A DNA stretch of 64,000 nucleotides, taken from NCBI GenBank assembly GCA_023433705.1, contig JAEYUC010000004.1, forward strand, positions 62,001-126,000, given 5' to 3'. The position numbers were made by a program, and so were the translations under genes. Shown here in pieces: positions 1 to 8,939 of the stretch. This DNA comes from Pseudomonadota bacterium (GTDB taxonomy: Bacteria; Pseudomonadota; Gammaproteobacteria; Steroidobacterales; Steroidobacteraceae). Below the pieces are notes generated by a model. The model worked only from the letters and a program-made list of their open reading frames with translations. It was not told the origin of the DNA and made no database searches. Positions within the stretch are counted from its first letter, which is position 1. The number at the start of each line of letters is the position of its first letter.

Positions 1-613
1 CTTCGCCGTGCAACGTGCTCGAGATGAGCGTGACGAACGGGCGCGCGGAGCGCGGGCTCGCGTCGTGAATGAAACGGGCGAAAGCTTCGCGGCCGGTGCC
101 GGTCTCGCCGACCAGCAGCACGGGCGAATCGTTCGACGCGATCTGGGTGAGATCGGAGCGCAACTGCTGCATCACGCGGCTGCGGCCCACGGGAACGCCG
201 GGCGACGCGGCCAGCAACTTGCCCGCGTGACGCTTGCGCTTGCCGGCCTCGAGCGCGCGCTCCACGGTGCGCAGCAGCTTCTGCAACGAGAGCGGCTTCT
301 CGACGAAATCGAATGCGCCGAGGCGCGTCGCCTCGACCGCCGTCTCGACCGTACCGTGACCGGACATCATCACGACCGGGCAGGACGTCTCCGCCGCGCT
401 GCCCGACCATTCACGCAGCAGCGTGATGCCGTCCGTGTCCGGCATCCAGATGTCGAGCAACACGAGATCCGGGAGCTGCCGCGCGCGCGACGCGCGCGCC
501 TGGCCCGCGTCACCGGCCACGTCCACGTCGTAACCTTCCTCGGAGAGAATCTCCTTCAGGAGGCCTCGGATGTCGGCTTCGTCGTCTACGACCAGAATGT
601 GTGCGGCGCTCAT
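1..613 (-). CDS. NtrX-like response regulator, sigma-54 activator type (partial; C-terminus lies outside the window)
   Basis: Partner regulator of the sensor kinase encoded just upstream; the two genes overlap by ATGA. Residues 1-120 form a receiver domain with the acidic pair DD at 10-11 and the phospho-acceptor Asp54 in VLLDIWMPDTDG. The start of an AAA+ domain follows, with GETGTGRE where sigma-54 activators normally have GE[ST]GxGKE, so the Walker A lysine is an arginine. The next segment (PFVTLISSTLHGE) also lacks the usual NCA-type motif. The remaining AAA+ and DNA-binding parts are outside the window. The receiver is clear; whether the ATPase works with sigma-54 is doubtful. Confidence 0.9.
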   Translation of the reverse strand, partial: MSAAHILVVDDEADIRGLLKEILSEEGYDVDVAGDAGQARASRARQLPDLVLLDIWMPDTDGITLLREWSGSAAETSCPVVMMSGHGTVETAVEATRLGAFDFVEKPLSLQKLLRTVERALEAGKRKRHAGKLLAASPGVPVGRSRVMQQLRSDLTQIASNDSPVLLVGETGTGREAFARFIHDASPRSARPFVTLISSTLHGE

Positions 614-2868
614 GCTCGCTCCTTCCTCGGTTCGGCGCGTCGTTCGCGCGCAACCATCTGTCGGGAACCATCGGTCAAGGGCAAGGATACACGCACCCGA
701 CCGCCGCCTTCCGGCGGATTGTCGGCTTCAACGCGCCCACCATGCTCCTCGACGATCTTCTTCACGATGGCGAGACCCAGCCCGGTGCCCTTCGGCTTGC
801 TCGTCACGTAAGGGTCGAACAAGTGGCCGAGCACTTCGCGCGCGAACCCCGGGCCATTGTCCGTCACGATGATGGTTACGTAATCCGCCGATCCGACGGT
901 TTCGAGGCGCGTGGTGGCGACCACGCGGCCGTCCGTCGTGTTCTCGACGGCCTCGACGCCGTTGACGATCAGGTTGTTGAGGATCTGGCGCACTCGCCCG
1001 CGGTCGGCCTCGACCAGGTTGATGCGTGGGTCGAGATCCACTTCGATCCGCACGCCCGATTCCTGCCCGCGATGCAGGTCGGCGACCTCCGTCACGAGCG
1101 CGTTGAGCGGGAACTTCGTGACCTTCATGTCGGGTGCGCGTGCGTATTCGCTGAACGCGTTCACCATCGCCTTCATCGCCTCGACCTGCTGGACGATCGT
1201 ATACGTCGCGCGGTCGAGCACCTGCGCGTCCTCGCCCTGCATCTGCGAGAGATAACGTCGGCGCATGCGCTCGGCGGAGAGCTGGATCGGCGTCAGCGGA
1301 TTCTTGATTTCGTGCGCGAGACGGCGCGCGACTTCGCCCCAGGCGGCATCGCGCTGCGCCTGCAGCAGCGCGCTGATGTCGTCGAACACGATCACGAATC
1401 CGCCTTGCCGCTCCGCGTCGTTTTCCGCGTGTTCGTCTCCGGGCAGCGGCGTGCAGGCGCACACGAGTACGCGCGCGCCGGCGGCCTCGGGCTTGAGATC
1501 CATCTGTTCGCGCCACTCCTCCTCGCCCTTCGCGAGGCGCGCGCTCACTTCGCTGACGAAACGCGCGTAACGCGGGTTCTCGTCCGCGAGCGCGCCGAGC
1601 GGCATTCCGATGCCGCGCGCGAGATCGATGCCGAGGATGTTGCTCGCGGCCTGGTTCGCGCTGCGCAGCACCAGGTCGCGTCCGATCGCGACGACGCCGG
1701 TAGTGAGGCGGGCCAGGATGATCGAGAGGCGTTCGCGCTCGCGCTCGACGGCCATCTGGCTGCGCGTCGTCTCCTCGCGCGCGCGCCGCAGGCGCTTGGT
1801 CATGTCGTTGAACGAGTGCACGAGAAAGCCCATCTCGTCGCGCGACGGCAGCGGCAGGCGCGTGCCGAAGTCGCCCTTGCCGACCGCGCGCGTGCCCGCG
1901 ATGAGGTCCTGCACCGGCCGGACCAGCTTCTCCGCGGAGTAGATAGCGCCGTAGATCGCGGTGAGCATCGCCAACAGCAGTACCAGCGTGAGGGTCATGC
2001 GAAAACTGTTCTTCACGGGTTCGCGGTAGTCGACGAGCGCGCTGTGCTGCATGTACGAGTTCTGCACGGCGTCGGCGAGGCGCGCGAGTTGCGGTGGCAC
2101 CGGGTAGATGGCCACGACGAATCGACCTTCGCTTGCTCCCGGTGTCGCAGCTATCGGTGCCGCGGTGTTGATCAGGTAGTCGCCTTCCGACACCGGTTCC
2201 AGGCTCCAGTAGAGATTGCCGCTCGCGATCGCGCGCGTCATCTCGGGCGAAGCGTGCCGCGGCAGGTTGGTCATCGTCGGATCGCTGCTGCTCGCGGCGA
2301 GCACCTGTCCGAGCGTGCCGTACACGACGACCTCGAGCGCCCCGGTTTCGACGCGCTGCGTGTCGACGACCACGGTCCACACGGTGTTCGGATTGTCGGC
2401 GAGACGGTTCGCGAACAGTTCCGTGCTGCGCGCGTACTCGCGCATGCGCACGTCCATCGCCGACTTCGACAACTCGAGCGCGTCGGCGAGGCCCTGCTTG
2501 ATCTCGACCTTGAACCAGCTGTCGATGCCGCGGTTGAGGAACTCGAGGGAGAACAGATAGACGATGATGAGCGGCGCGATCACGAGCGAGCCGAAGATCG
2601 CCACCGTGCGCGCCGTCAGGCGCGAGCCAGGCACCTGTGCGCGGAAGGCGCGGACCAGTTCGACGATCTTGCGCGCGAGCAGCACGCTCACGGTGACCAC
2701 CGCGATCGCGTTGATCAGCAGGATCCACGCCTGCAGCTTGCTGTACTGGACCGAGTTCTGGACGGACAGCGCGAGCAGCAGCAACAAGCCGCCGCTCACG
2801 AACACCCAAAGTGCGATGAGTCCGAGGGTTCCGAGTTTTCTCAGCGTTGCAGGGACCATGAGAACCAC
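610..2868 (-). CDS. NtrY-like membrane sensor histidine kinase
   Basis: Phosphorelay sensor for the adjacent NtrX-like regulator. The protein has 752 residues. Three hydrophobic segments lie at about 14-36, 46-66 and 86-110, followed by an extracytoplasmic region, a fourth TM near 290-312, HAMP and PAS regions. The HisKA motif LAHEIKNPLTP has its His near residue 517. The HATPase has an N-box (NLIVNGVEA), DNGPGFA and GTGLGLAIVKKI. The GTG start overlaps DUF4390; an ATG nine bases downstream (2859) is an alternative. The stop overlaps the regulator start as ATGA. The family is known for nitrogen or redox sensing, but the signal here is unknown. Confidence 0.92.
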   Translation of the reverse strand: MVLMVPATLRKLGTLGLIALWVFVSGGLLLLLALSVQNSVQYSKLQAWILLINAIAVVTVSVLLARKIVELVRAFRAQVPGSRLTARTVAIFGSLVIAPLIIVYLFSLEFLNRGIDSWFKVEIKQGLADALELSKSAMDVRMREYARSTELFANRLADNPNTVWTVVVDTQRVETGALEVVVYGTLGQVLAASSSDPTMTNLPRHASPEMTRAIASGNLYWSLEPVSEGDYLINTAAPIAATPGASEGRFVVAIYPVPPQLARLADAVQNSYMQHSALVDYREPVKNSFRMTLTLVLLLAMLTAIYGAIYSAEKLVRPVQDLIAGTRAVGKGDFGTRLPLPSRDEMGFLVHSFNDMTKRLRRAREETTRSQMAVERERERLSIILARLTTGVVAIGRDLVLRSANQAASNILGIDLARGIGMPLGALADENPRYARFVSEVSARLAKGEEEWREQMDLKPEAAGARVLVCACTPLPGDEHAENDAERQGGFVIVFDDISALLQAQRDAAWGEVARRLAHEIKNPLTPIQLSAERMRRRYLSQMQGEDAQVLDRATYTIVQQVEAMKAMVNAFSEYARAPDMKVTKFPLNALVTEVADLHRGQESGVRIEVDLDPRINLVEADRGRVRQILNNLIVNGVEAVENTTDGRVVATTRLETVGSADYVTIIVTDNGPGFAREVLGHLFDPYVTSKPKGTGLGLAIVKKIVEEHGGRVEADNPPEGGGRVRVSLPLTDGSRQMVARERRAEPRKERA

Positions 2869-3431
2869 TCGCTTTCGCGGTGCCAGTCGTCGGTCCAGAA
2901 CATCAATACACGCAATGTCTCGGGCAATCTTCCGCGCCGTACGCCCGCGCGCAAGCTCACCCGGTAGTCACGCTTGGCCGAAAGCTGCGGCGAGAGCAGG
3001 AACGGCCAGGCATCGACGGTTCCGAGCGCCTCGAGAGCTTCCTCGAGCGTCGCGTAACTGTGCTGCTCGCCGCTCGTCGCGTCGACATCGCGCGTGACGT
3101 AGCGGTCGCTGACCGCGTGGTACATCAACTCCCGCTTGAGCGAATACTCCGCCACCGTGGCATCCATCCAGAAGCGCCGCTCGCGCGACACCACCACGTC
3201 GAGGTTGAAGGTGAGCGTGAGGCCGTCCTTGAGCGCCGCGCGGATGTCGTCGTTCACCGGGTAGGCCACGCGCGCGAACAGCTGGAACACGCCGTCTTCG
3301 ATGGTGACGTAAGCGGAACGCACCTCGAGCAGGCCGTCGAGCGCATCCGCGCGCGCCGGTCCCGTCGAGCCGAATGCCAGCAGCATCGTGAGCAGCAGAA
3401 TCCGGAAATCTTGGGCACGCCCGAAGAGCAT
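2841..3431 (-). CDS. DUF4390 family exported protein
   Basis: A 196-residue protein with an N-terminal hydrophobic signal segment (residues 10-28, ending ARADA). The rest matches the DUF4390 pattern: a beta-rich region beginning LEVRSAYVTIEDG and ending in a tryptophan-rich tail (MFWTDDWHRESEW). The family has no established function. It typically sits between rsmB and the NtrY-like kinase in gammaproteobacteria, as here. It overlaps the kinase start, which suggests co-translation, and may be a periplasmic accessory of the sensor (inference only). Confidence 0.85.
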   Translation of the reverse strand: MLFGRAQDFRILLLTMLLAFGSTGPARADALDGLLEVRSAYVTIEDGVFQLFARVAYPVNDDIRAALKDGLTLTFNLDVVVSRERRFWMDATVAEYSLKRELMYHAVSDRYVTRDVDATSGEQHSYATLEEALEALGTVDAWPFLLSPQLSAKRDYRVSLRAGVRRGRLPETLRVLMFWTDDWHRESEWFSWSLQR

Positions 3432-3439
3432 TCGTTCCT

Positions 3440-4825
3440 CTATTGTTCCTGCCCGGTGAGCTTATGCAGGCAGGCATAGTAGAAGCCATCGGTGCCCGCC
3501 TCGCCACCCGGCAGCAGCTGCCAGCCCGCCTCGCGCGGCTTCAGGCCCGGCGGCTGTTCGAGTCCTTCCGGCCACCCGGCTTGCGCGGCGCGCGGTTCGC
3601 CGCGCAGGAACCCGGTGACCACCGCCTCGTTTTCGGCGGGCAACACGGAACAGGTGCAGTAGACCAGGCGGCCGCCCGGCCGCAGTAGTTCGAACGCGGT
3701 CGCGAGGATCGCCTTCTGCGTGGATGCGAAGGCCTCGATATCCGTCGCGCGACGCAGCAGCTTGATGTCGGGATGACGGCGGATCACGCCGGTTGCGGAA
3801 CACGGCGCATCGACGAGCACGCGATCGAAGGACTCCGACGCCAGGGATTCGGGCCGCGTGCGCAGGTCGGCCGCGAGCAGCACCGCGTCACGGCCCGCCC
3901 GCGCGAGATTCTCGCGCACGCGCGCGAGTCGCTGCGGATCGTCGTCGGCGGCCACGAGCTCGGCGAGCCCGGGCGTGCGCTGCGCGATGTGCAGCGTCTT
4001 GCCGCCGGGCGCCGCGCAGGCGTCGAGCACTCGCATGCCCGGGCCGGCATCGAGCAGCAACGCGGCGAGTTGCGCGCCGCAGTCCTGGACGGAGACGGCG
4101 CCGGAATCGAACCCGGGCAACACCTGGACCGCGACCGGTCGTTCGAGCACGACCGCGTCGTCGCGCCAGGGCACTGCGCGCGCGTCGCGGCCGAGCGCGC
4201 GCCAGGACCGCAGGAAGTCCTCGGCCGTGATCTGCGCGGGATCGAGCCGCAGCACCATCGGCGGATGTTCGTTGTTCGCGGGGAGGATGCTTTCGGCGTC
4301 GTCCGGCCACGCGGCGCGCAGCGCGTCGCCGAGCCAGCGCGGATGCGCGTGTCGCTGCACGGGATCCGCATCGACCTCGGCCAACAGCCTGGCGCGCTCG
4401 GCGACGAAACGGCGCAACACGGCGTTGACCACGCCGCTCGCGCGGCCTTCGCCCACGATGCGGCTCGCGTCCACGGCGAGATGCACCTGTGTCTCCGGCG
4501 CGCCGCGCGAATATTCGACCTGGTGAGCCGCCGTCACGAGCAGCGCGGCGAGACGCGGCGCGAGTTCGTCGAACGGACGGTTGACCAGTGGAGCGAGTGC
4601 CGGCGCGAGCCGCAGATACCAGCGGAAGGTTCCGAGCGCGATCGCGCGGACCGCCGCGCGATCGGTACGTTCGTGCGCCGCTTCGAGCGCCACGTCCGCC
4701 GACCGGCCTTCGAAAACGACGGCGTGCACCGCGAGCGCGGCCGCGGCGAGAGTTTCGGCTCCCGGCGCGTGACGCGTACGACGCGGCCTCGCGGGATTCC
4801 GGTTGTTCGAATGTACGCGCTTCAT
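3440..4825 (-). CDS. rsmB: 16S rRNA (cytosine-967-C5)-methyltransferase
   Basis: Uses S-adenosylmethionine to methylate C967 of 16S rRNA. An N-terminal NusB-like RNA-binding domain (about 25-160) is followed by the Rossmann methyltransferase with motif I VLDACAAPGGKT, the PC-containing motif VDAPCSATGV and the catalytic cysteine in YCTCSV. I chose the ATG at 4825 because it overlaps the fmt stop as ATGA; the open frame extends further upstream into fmt without homology. At 461 residues it is a normal length. It belongs to the def-fmt-rsmB translation block. Confidence 0.96.
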   Translation of the reverse strand: MKRVHSNNRNPARPRRTRHAPGAETLAAAALAVHAVVFEGRSADVALEAAHERTDRAAVRAIALGTFRWYLRLAPALAPLVNRPFDELAPRLAALLVTAAHQVEYSRGAPETQVHLAVDASRIVGEGRASGVVNAVLRRFVAERARLLAEVDADPVQRHAHPRWLGDALRAAWPDDAESILPANNEHPPMVLRLDPAQITAEDFLRSWRALGRDARAVPWRDDAVVLERPVAVQVLPGFDSGAVSVQDCGAQLAALLLDAGPGMRVLDACAAPGGKTLHIAQRTPGLAELVAADDDPQRLARVRENLARAGRDAVLLAADLRTRPESLASESFDRVLVDAPCSATGVIRRHPDIKLLRRATDIEAFASTQKAILATAFELLRPGGRLVYCTCSVLPAENEAVVTGFLRGEPRAAQAGWPEGLEQPPGLKPREAGWQLLPGGEAGTDGFYYACLHKLTGQEQ

Positions 4826-5763
4826 GCGCCGAGCCTCATGCCCGCGACACGCACCGCGTTCGCGAAGTCGCGCGCCGATACGGGACGTTTCCCCGCGCGC
4901 TGCAGTTCGCGCACCGCGAGCACGCCCTCCCCGCAGGCGACGTGCAGACCATCGTCGGCGATGCCGAGCACGGTGCCCGGCGGCGCTTCGCTGCCCGAGT
5001 GTTTCGCGACCTGCGCGCGCAGCAGCTTGAGTGGTTCGTCCGCGAGCAGCGTTTCCGCCATCGGCCACGGATTGAATGCGCGAATGCGCCGGTCGAGCGA
5101 AGCGGCATCCGCGCTCCAGTCGAGCTTCGCCTCGGCCTTCTCGATCTTCGGCGCGTAGGTTGCGCCCTCGGCCGGCTGCGGCTTCGGCTCGAGTGTTCCG
5201 GCCGCGAGTCCGTCGATGGCCTCGATCAGCGCGACGGCGCCGAGCTCCGCGAGGACGTCATGCAGATCGCCCGCCGTGTCGTGCAGGCCGATCGGATGCC
5301 GGCGCGAAAACAGCATCGGCCCGGTATCGAGCCCGGCGTCGAGCTGCATGATGGTCACGCCGGTTTCCGAATCGCCCGCGAGGATCGCGCGCTGGATCGG
5401 GGCAGCGCCCCGCCAGCGAGGCAGCAACGATCCGTGGATGTTGATGCAGCCGAGGCGCGGCTGGGCGAGCACTTCGGGCGGAAGGATGAGGCCATACGCG
5501 ACCACGACCATCAGGTCGGGCTCCCACTCGACGAGCGGCGCGCGCGCGTCCGGCGTGCGCAGCGACGGCGGCTGCGCCACGGGTACGCCGGCCTCGAGCG
5601 CGAGTAGTTTGACCGGCGAGCTGCGCAGTTCGCGTCCGCGCCCGGCGGGACGATCGGGCTGGGTCAGCACACCGACCACGCGGTGCGGGGAGTCGAGGCA
5701 CGCGCGCAGCGCGGGCAGCGCGAATTGCGGCGTGCCCGCAAAAGCGATTCGTAATGAGGTCAC
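4822..5763 (-). CDS. fmt: Methionyl-tRNA formyltransferase
   Basis: Formylates initiator Met-tRNA using 10-formyltetrahydrofolate. The 313-residue protein carries the formyl transferase core with SLLPRWRGAAPIQRAI, including the family N/H/D catalytic region (INIHGSLLP and LDAGLDTGPM), followed by the C-terminal OB-like tRNA-binding domain. It starts nine bases after the def stop and overlaps rsmB by ATGA, so it is cotranscribed with def. Confidence 0.97.
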   Translation of the reverse strand: MTSLRIAFAGTPQFALPALRACLDSPHRVVGVLTQPDRPAGRGRELRSSPVKLLALEAGVPVAQPPSLRTPDARAPLVEWEPDLMVVVAYGLILPPEVLAQPRLGCINIHGSLLPRWRGAAPIQRAILAGDSETGVTIMQLDAGLDTGPMLFSRRHPIGLHDTAGDLHDVLAELGAVALIEAIDGLAAGTLEPKPQPAEGATYAPKIEKAEAKLDWSADAASLDRRIRAFNPWPMAETLLADEPLKLLRAQVAKHSGSEAPPGTVLGIADDGLHVACGEGVLAVRELQRAGKRPVSARDFANAVRVAGMRLGA

Positions 5764-5772
5764 GCCAGCGGG

Positions 5773-6312
5773 TCAGTAGGCGCGGACGGCGGCCGCCTCG
5801 CGCACGCTCTTCGCGCGCTCCTTGCGATCCTTCTCGAGCTTCTTGCGAATACGCTCGCGCTTGAGATCCGACAGGTAGTCGACGAAAAGCTTGCCGTCGA
5901 GGTGATCCATTTCGTGCTGCAGGCAGACGGCGGCGAGGCCCTCGAGGTCGACCTCGAAAGTCTCGCCGGTTTCATCCTGCGCGCGGGCGCGGACCTTCGA
6001 GGCGCGCTTCACCTCGTCGAAGATGCCTGGCACGGACAAACAACCTTCCTCGGTGATGCCGGCGCCCTCGGCGCTCAGGATCTGCGGATTGCAGAACACG
6101 TACGGCTGGTTCTTGGCTTCCGAAACATCCATGACAATCAAGCGCTTGTGGTAATCCACCTGGGTCGCGGCCAAACCGATCCCGGGGGCGGCGTACATGG
6201 TCTCGAACATGTCCTTCACCTGCTTCGCCAATGCCGCGTCGAAGACCTCGACGGGGTCAGCCTTGGTGCGAAGACGGGGGTCCGGATATTCGAGAATTTG
6301 CAGGCGCGCCAT
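5773..6312 (-). CDS. def: Peptide deformylase
   Basis: Removes the formyl group from nascent N-terminal methionine. All three metal-site motifs are present: GIGLAATQ (motif 1), EGCLSVPG (motif 2, Cys ligand) and QHEMDHLDG (motif 3, two His ligands and catalytic Glu). The length of 179 residues is typical. It is the first gene of the leftward def-fmt-rsmB-DUF4390-ntrYX block. A TATAAT hexamer on the minus strand at 6446-6451 is a possible -10 element. Confidence 0.97.
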   Translation of the reverse strand: MARLQILEYPDPRLRTKADPVEVFDAALAKQVKDMFETMYAAPGIGLAATQVDYHKRLIVMDVSEAKNQPYVFCNPQILSAEGAGITEEGCLSVPGIFDEVKRASKVRARAQDETGETFEVDLEGLAAVCLQHEMDHLDGKLFVDYLSDLKRERIRKKLEKDRKERAKSVREAAAVRAY

Positions 6313-6494
6313 GATGTTCCGCTCGATTGCTGCTAATGTTTGGGCGATTCGACCGTGGGCCAGGGAGATCGTGCCTCATCGGCTGCAGATCCCGTGACTC
6401 AGCGCACAGACTTGACAATAGATCGAGCCCATCGTGCCGGTGCGGATTATAACAGTGGGGTCCGCTTGCCCCACCCAGTATTGAGGAGTGGAGG

Positions 6495-7745
6495 ATGTCT
6501 TTTAATCAACAACTTAGGGAGACCCGCGTGCTCAGCATCCTGACCCCGCGACTCCTCGTCCTGGTCACCTGTGGCGCAGGCCTCCTGGTCGCTGCCGGCT
6601 GCAGCTCGGCGCCGGCCGATGAGTCCATGCCCGCCGCGCCGGTCAGCACCGCGGAATCCGCTCCGCCGGCCCAGGCCGCTGTGGAAGACCTGACCGCGAC
6701 CGAAGCCGCGATCGCCGGCTTCGAGAACCGCCCGGATATGGAAGCGCCGGCCCAGACCGCGCAGCTCCTCCGGCCGGATGCTCCGCAGAATTACACGGTC
6801 CGCCGTGGCGACACGCTGTGGGATATCGCGGCGGTGTTCCTCAAGGACCCGTGGTTCTGGCCCGAGATCTGGCAGATCAACCCGCAGGTCGAGAACCCTC
6901 ACCTCATTTATCCGGGTGACGTCCTGTCGCTGGCGTATGGCGCCGGCGGCGACGCGCACGTGAGCATTTCGCAGTTCGGAGCCGCGCGCCTCTCGCCGCG
7001 CCTGCGCAGCGAAGCGCTCGACGGCCCGATCGATTCCATCCCGTTCGCGGCCATCGCGGCCTTCCTCTCGAAGCCGTCCGTGCTGACGCGCGACGAAGCG
7101 ACCCGCGCGCCGCACGTCCTCGCCTTCCGCGACAAACACATGGTCGCGTCGACGGGCCACGAGGTTTACGTGCGCGGCCTCAAGTCGCCACCGCTGAACC
7201 AGCGTTACTCGGTCATGCACGTCGGCGATCCGATCGTCGATCCGGAAACCCGCGATCTCGTCGGCTACCAGGCCGCGTTCGTCGCCACCGCCGTGGTCAA
7301 CGGCCCTGGCGAGGACGTCACGAAGGCAATGCTGACCGAAGGCGCGCGTGAAGCGTTGCGCGGCGACCGGCTCATTTCCCAGGAAGGCGACTCGGCGCTG
7401 AACTTCGTGCCGCACGCTCCGAAGCGTCCCGTCAACGGGCAGATCATCGCGGTCGCGGATGGCGCGACGCAGATCGGCCAATACCAGGTCGTCGTCGTGA
7501 ACCGCGGCGGAAACCATGGCCTCGAGCCGGGCGCGGTGCTCGCCGTCGACCAGAAGGGCGATGTCGTGCAGGATACGTTTGAAAACCACCCCTGGAGCAA
7601 CAATCCGTGGGGTCCGAAGGTCCAGCTGCCCTACGAACGCGCCGGCACGCTCATCATCTTCAAGGTGTTCGATCGCGTGAGCTACGGTCTCGTGATCGGC
7701 GCGCGCGCCACGATGCACGTCGCGGATCGGGTCTACAACCCCTGA
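6495..7745 (+). CDS. LysM-domain peptidoglycan-binding lipoprotein
   Basis: A 416-residue predicted outer-envelope lipoprotein. The signal peptide ends in the lipobox LVAAGC (Cys near residue 36). One LysM domain lies at about 97-150 (YTVRRGDTLWDIA with PHLIYPGDVL). The C-terminal 250 residues are conserved in proteins at this locus but have no named function. The ATG at 6495 is preceded by GAGGAG at six-base spacing; a GTG at 6528 with GGGAG upstream is a second plausible start. It is transcribed away from def and closed by a strong terminator. Confidence 0.88.
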   Translation: MSFNQQLRETRVLSILTPRLLVLVTCGAGLLVAAGCSSAPADESMPAAPVSTAESAPPAQAAVEDLTATEAAIAGFENRPDMEAPAQTAQLLRPDAPQNYTVRRGDTLWDIAAVFLKDPWFWPEIWQINPQVENPHLIYPGDVLSLAYGAGGDAHVSISQFGAARLSPRLRSEALDGPIDSIPFAAIAAFLSKPSVLTRDEATRAPHVLAFRDKHMVASTGHEVYVRGLKSPPLNQRYSVMHVGDPIVDPETRDLVGYQAAFVATAVVNGPGEDVTKAMLTEGAREALRGDRLISQEGDSALNFVPHAPKRPVNGQIIAVADGATQIGQYQVVVVNRGGNHGLEPGAVLAVDQKGDVVQDTFENHPWSNNPWGPKVQLPYERAGTLIIFKVFDRVSYGLVIGARATMHVADRVYNP

Positions 7746-7782
7746 GAAATCCCCAGGCGCATTTCTCTTCATAAAGACGAAT

Positions 7783-7815
7783 AAGGGCCAGCCAGCGTGC
7801 TGGCCCTTTCGTTTT
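7783..7815 (+). terminator. Rho-independent terminator after the LysM gene
   Basis: A perfect 10-bp stem (AAGGGCCAGC / GCTGGCCCTT) with a six-base loop is followed by TCGTTTT. It lies 37 bases after the LysM stop and ends only about 12 bases before the dprA start. Confidence 0.9.
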
Positions 7816-7826
7816 AGTCTGGCGCG

Positions 7827-8939
7827 ATGGTGCCCGACGAGACGATGTTGCGCCGGCTGTGCATCGCCGCACGCGCGCCCGGATTCACGGCCGCGCGGCT
7901 GGCCAGGCTCGCCGCCGACGATCCCACCCTCGCGCCGCTCGATGGCGGCCGGCCGGACGCGCTCGCGCGCCTCGAACTAACTACCGCCGCGGCCGCATGG
8001 CTCGCGTCGCCGGCGCGGGAAAGGATCGAAGCCGATCTTCGCTGGCTCTCGAGCTCCGGTGCGTGCCTGCTCCCCGCCACCGACCCGCGCTATCCGCCGC
8101 TGCTGCTGCATCTTCCCGACGCGCCTGCCGTGCTGTACGTGCTGGGCGAGGCGGCATTGCTCTGCGAGCCGCAAGTCGCGATGGTCGGCAGCCGCAATCC
8201 GACGCCGGCGGGCCGCGAAACCGCGCGCGACTTCGCCGCCGCGCTCGCGCATGCCGGCCTGGTCGTGACCAGCGGACTCGCGCTCGGCATCGATGCCGCG
8301 TGCCATGCGGGCGCGCTGGATGCCGGCGGCGAAACCATCGCCGTGCTCGGCACCGGGCTCGACGAGATCTACCCCGCGGCGAACCAGAAGCTCGCCGGCC
8401 GGATCGCCGGGCGCGGCGCCGTGATCACCGAATTCCCGCCCGGCACTCCGCCACTGCAGAAGAACTTTCCCCATCGGAACCGGATCATCGCCGGCCTCTC
8501 GCTCGGCACACTGGTGGTCGAGGCCGCCTGCCGCTCGGGCTCGCTCATCACCGCGCGGCTGGCCGGCGACGCCGGCCGCGAAGTGTTCGCGATCCCCGGC
8601 TCGATCCGCAGCGAGCTCTCGCGCGGCTGCCACCAACTCATCCGGCAGGGCGCCAAGCTCGTCGAGCGCCCGGAAGACCTCCTCGCCGAGCTCAAAATTT
8701 CCCTTGTCGACCAGATAGTTGCGCCGCCCCGCGGCGCGCCCTCGTGCGCTTCCACGTTGGACAAGGAATACAAAATCCTGTTAGATGCGCTCGCCTTCGA
8801 GCCAGCAAGCGTCGATAGCTTGATCGAACGCACGGGTATGAACAGCGAATCGATCGCTTCGATGCTGCTGATTCTGGAGCTCGAAGGGCACGTGGCGCCG
8901 CACCCCGGCGGCCGTTACATCCGCATGGCGGGACAATGA
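7827..8939 (+). CDS. dprA: DNA processing protein DprA (Smf)
   Basis: Loads RecA on incoming single-stranded DNA during natural transformation. The 370-residue protein has an N-terminal SAM-like region, the Rossmann-like DprA core (MVGSRNPTPAGRETA, TSGLALGIDAACHAGAL, AVLGTG, FPHRNRIIAGLS, SGSLITARLA, EVFAIPGS) and a C-terminal winged-helix domain (about 310-368). The start is immediately downstream of a terminator, leaving almost no room for a promoter. It overlaps smg by ATGA. It carries one copy of the CTAACTAC octamer at 7977. Confidence 0.97.
   Translation: MVPDETMLRRLCIAARAPGFTAARLARLAADDPTLAPLDGGRPDALARLELTTAAAAWLASPARERIEADLRWLSSSGACLLPATDPRYPPLLLHLPDAPAVLYVLGEAALLCEPQVAMVGSRNPTPAGRETARDFAAALAHAGLVVTSGLALGIDAACHAGALDAGGETIAVLGTGLDEIYPAANQKLAGRIAGRGAVITEFPPGTPPLQKNFPHRNRIIAGLSLGTLVVEAACRSGSLITARLAGDAGREVFAIPGSIRSELSRGCHQLIRQGAKLVERPEDLLAELKISLVDQIVAPPRGAPSCASTLDKEYKILLDALAFEPASVDSLIERTGMNSESIASMLLILELEGHVAPHPGGRYIRMAGQ

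Noticed and set aside
6412..6453. TTGACA followed by TATAAC upstream of the LysM gene
   Set aside because: The spacer would be 30 bases, too long for a sigma-70 promoter; each hexamer may still belong to another promoter.
6455..6474. GTGGGG/CCCCAC hairpin before the LysM gene
   Set aside because: Only six base pairs, no T run and no riboswitch-like context.
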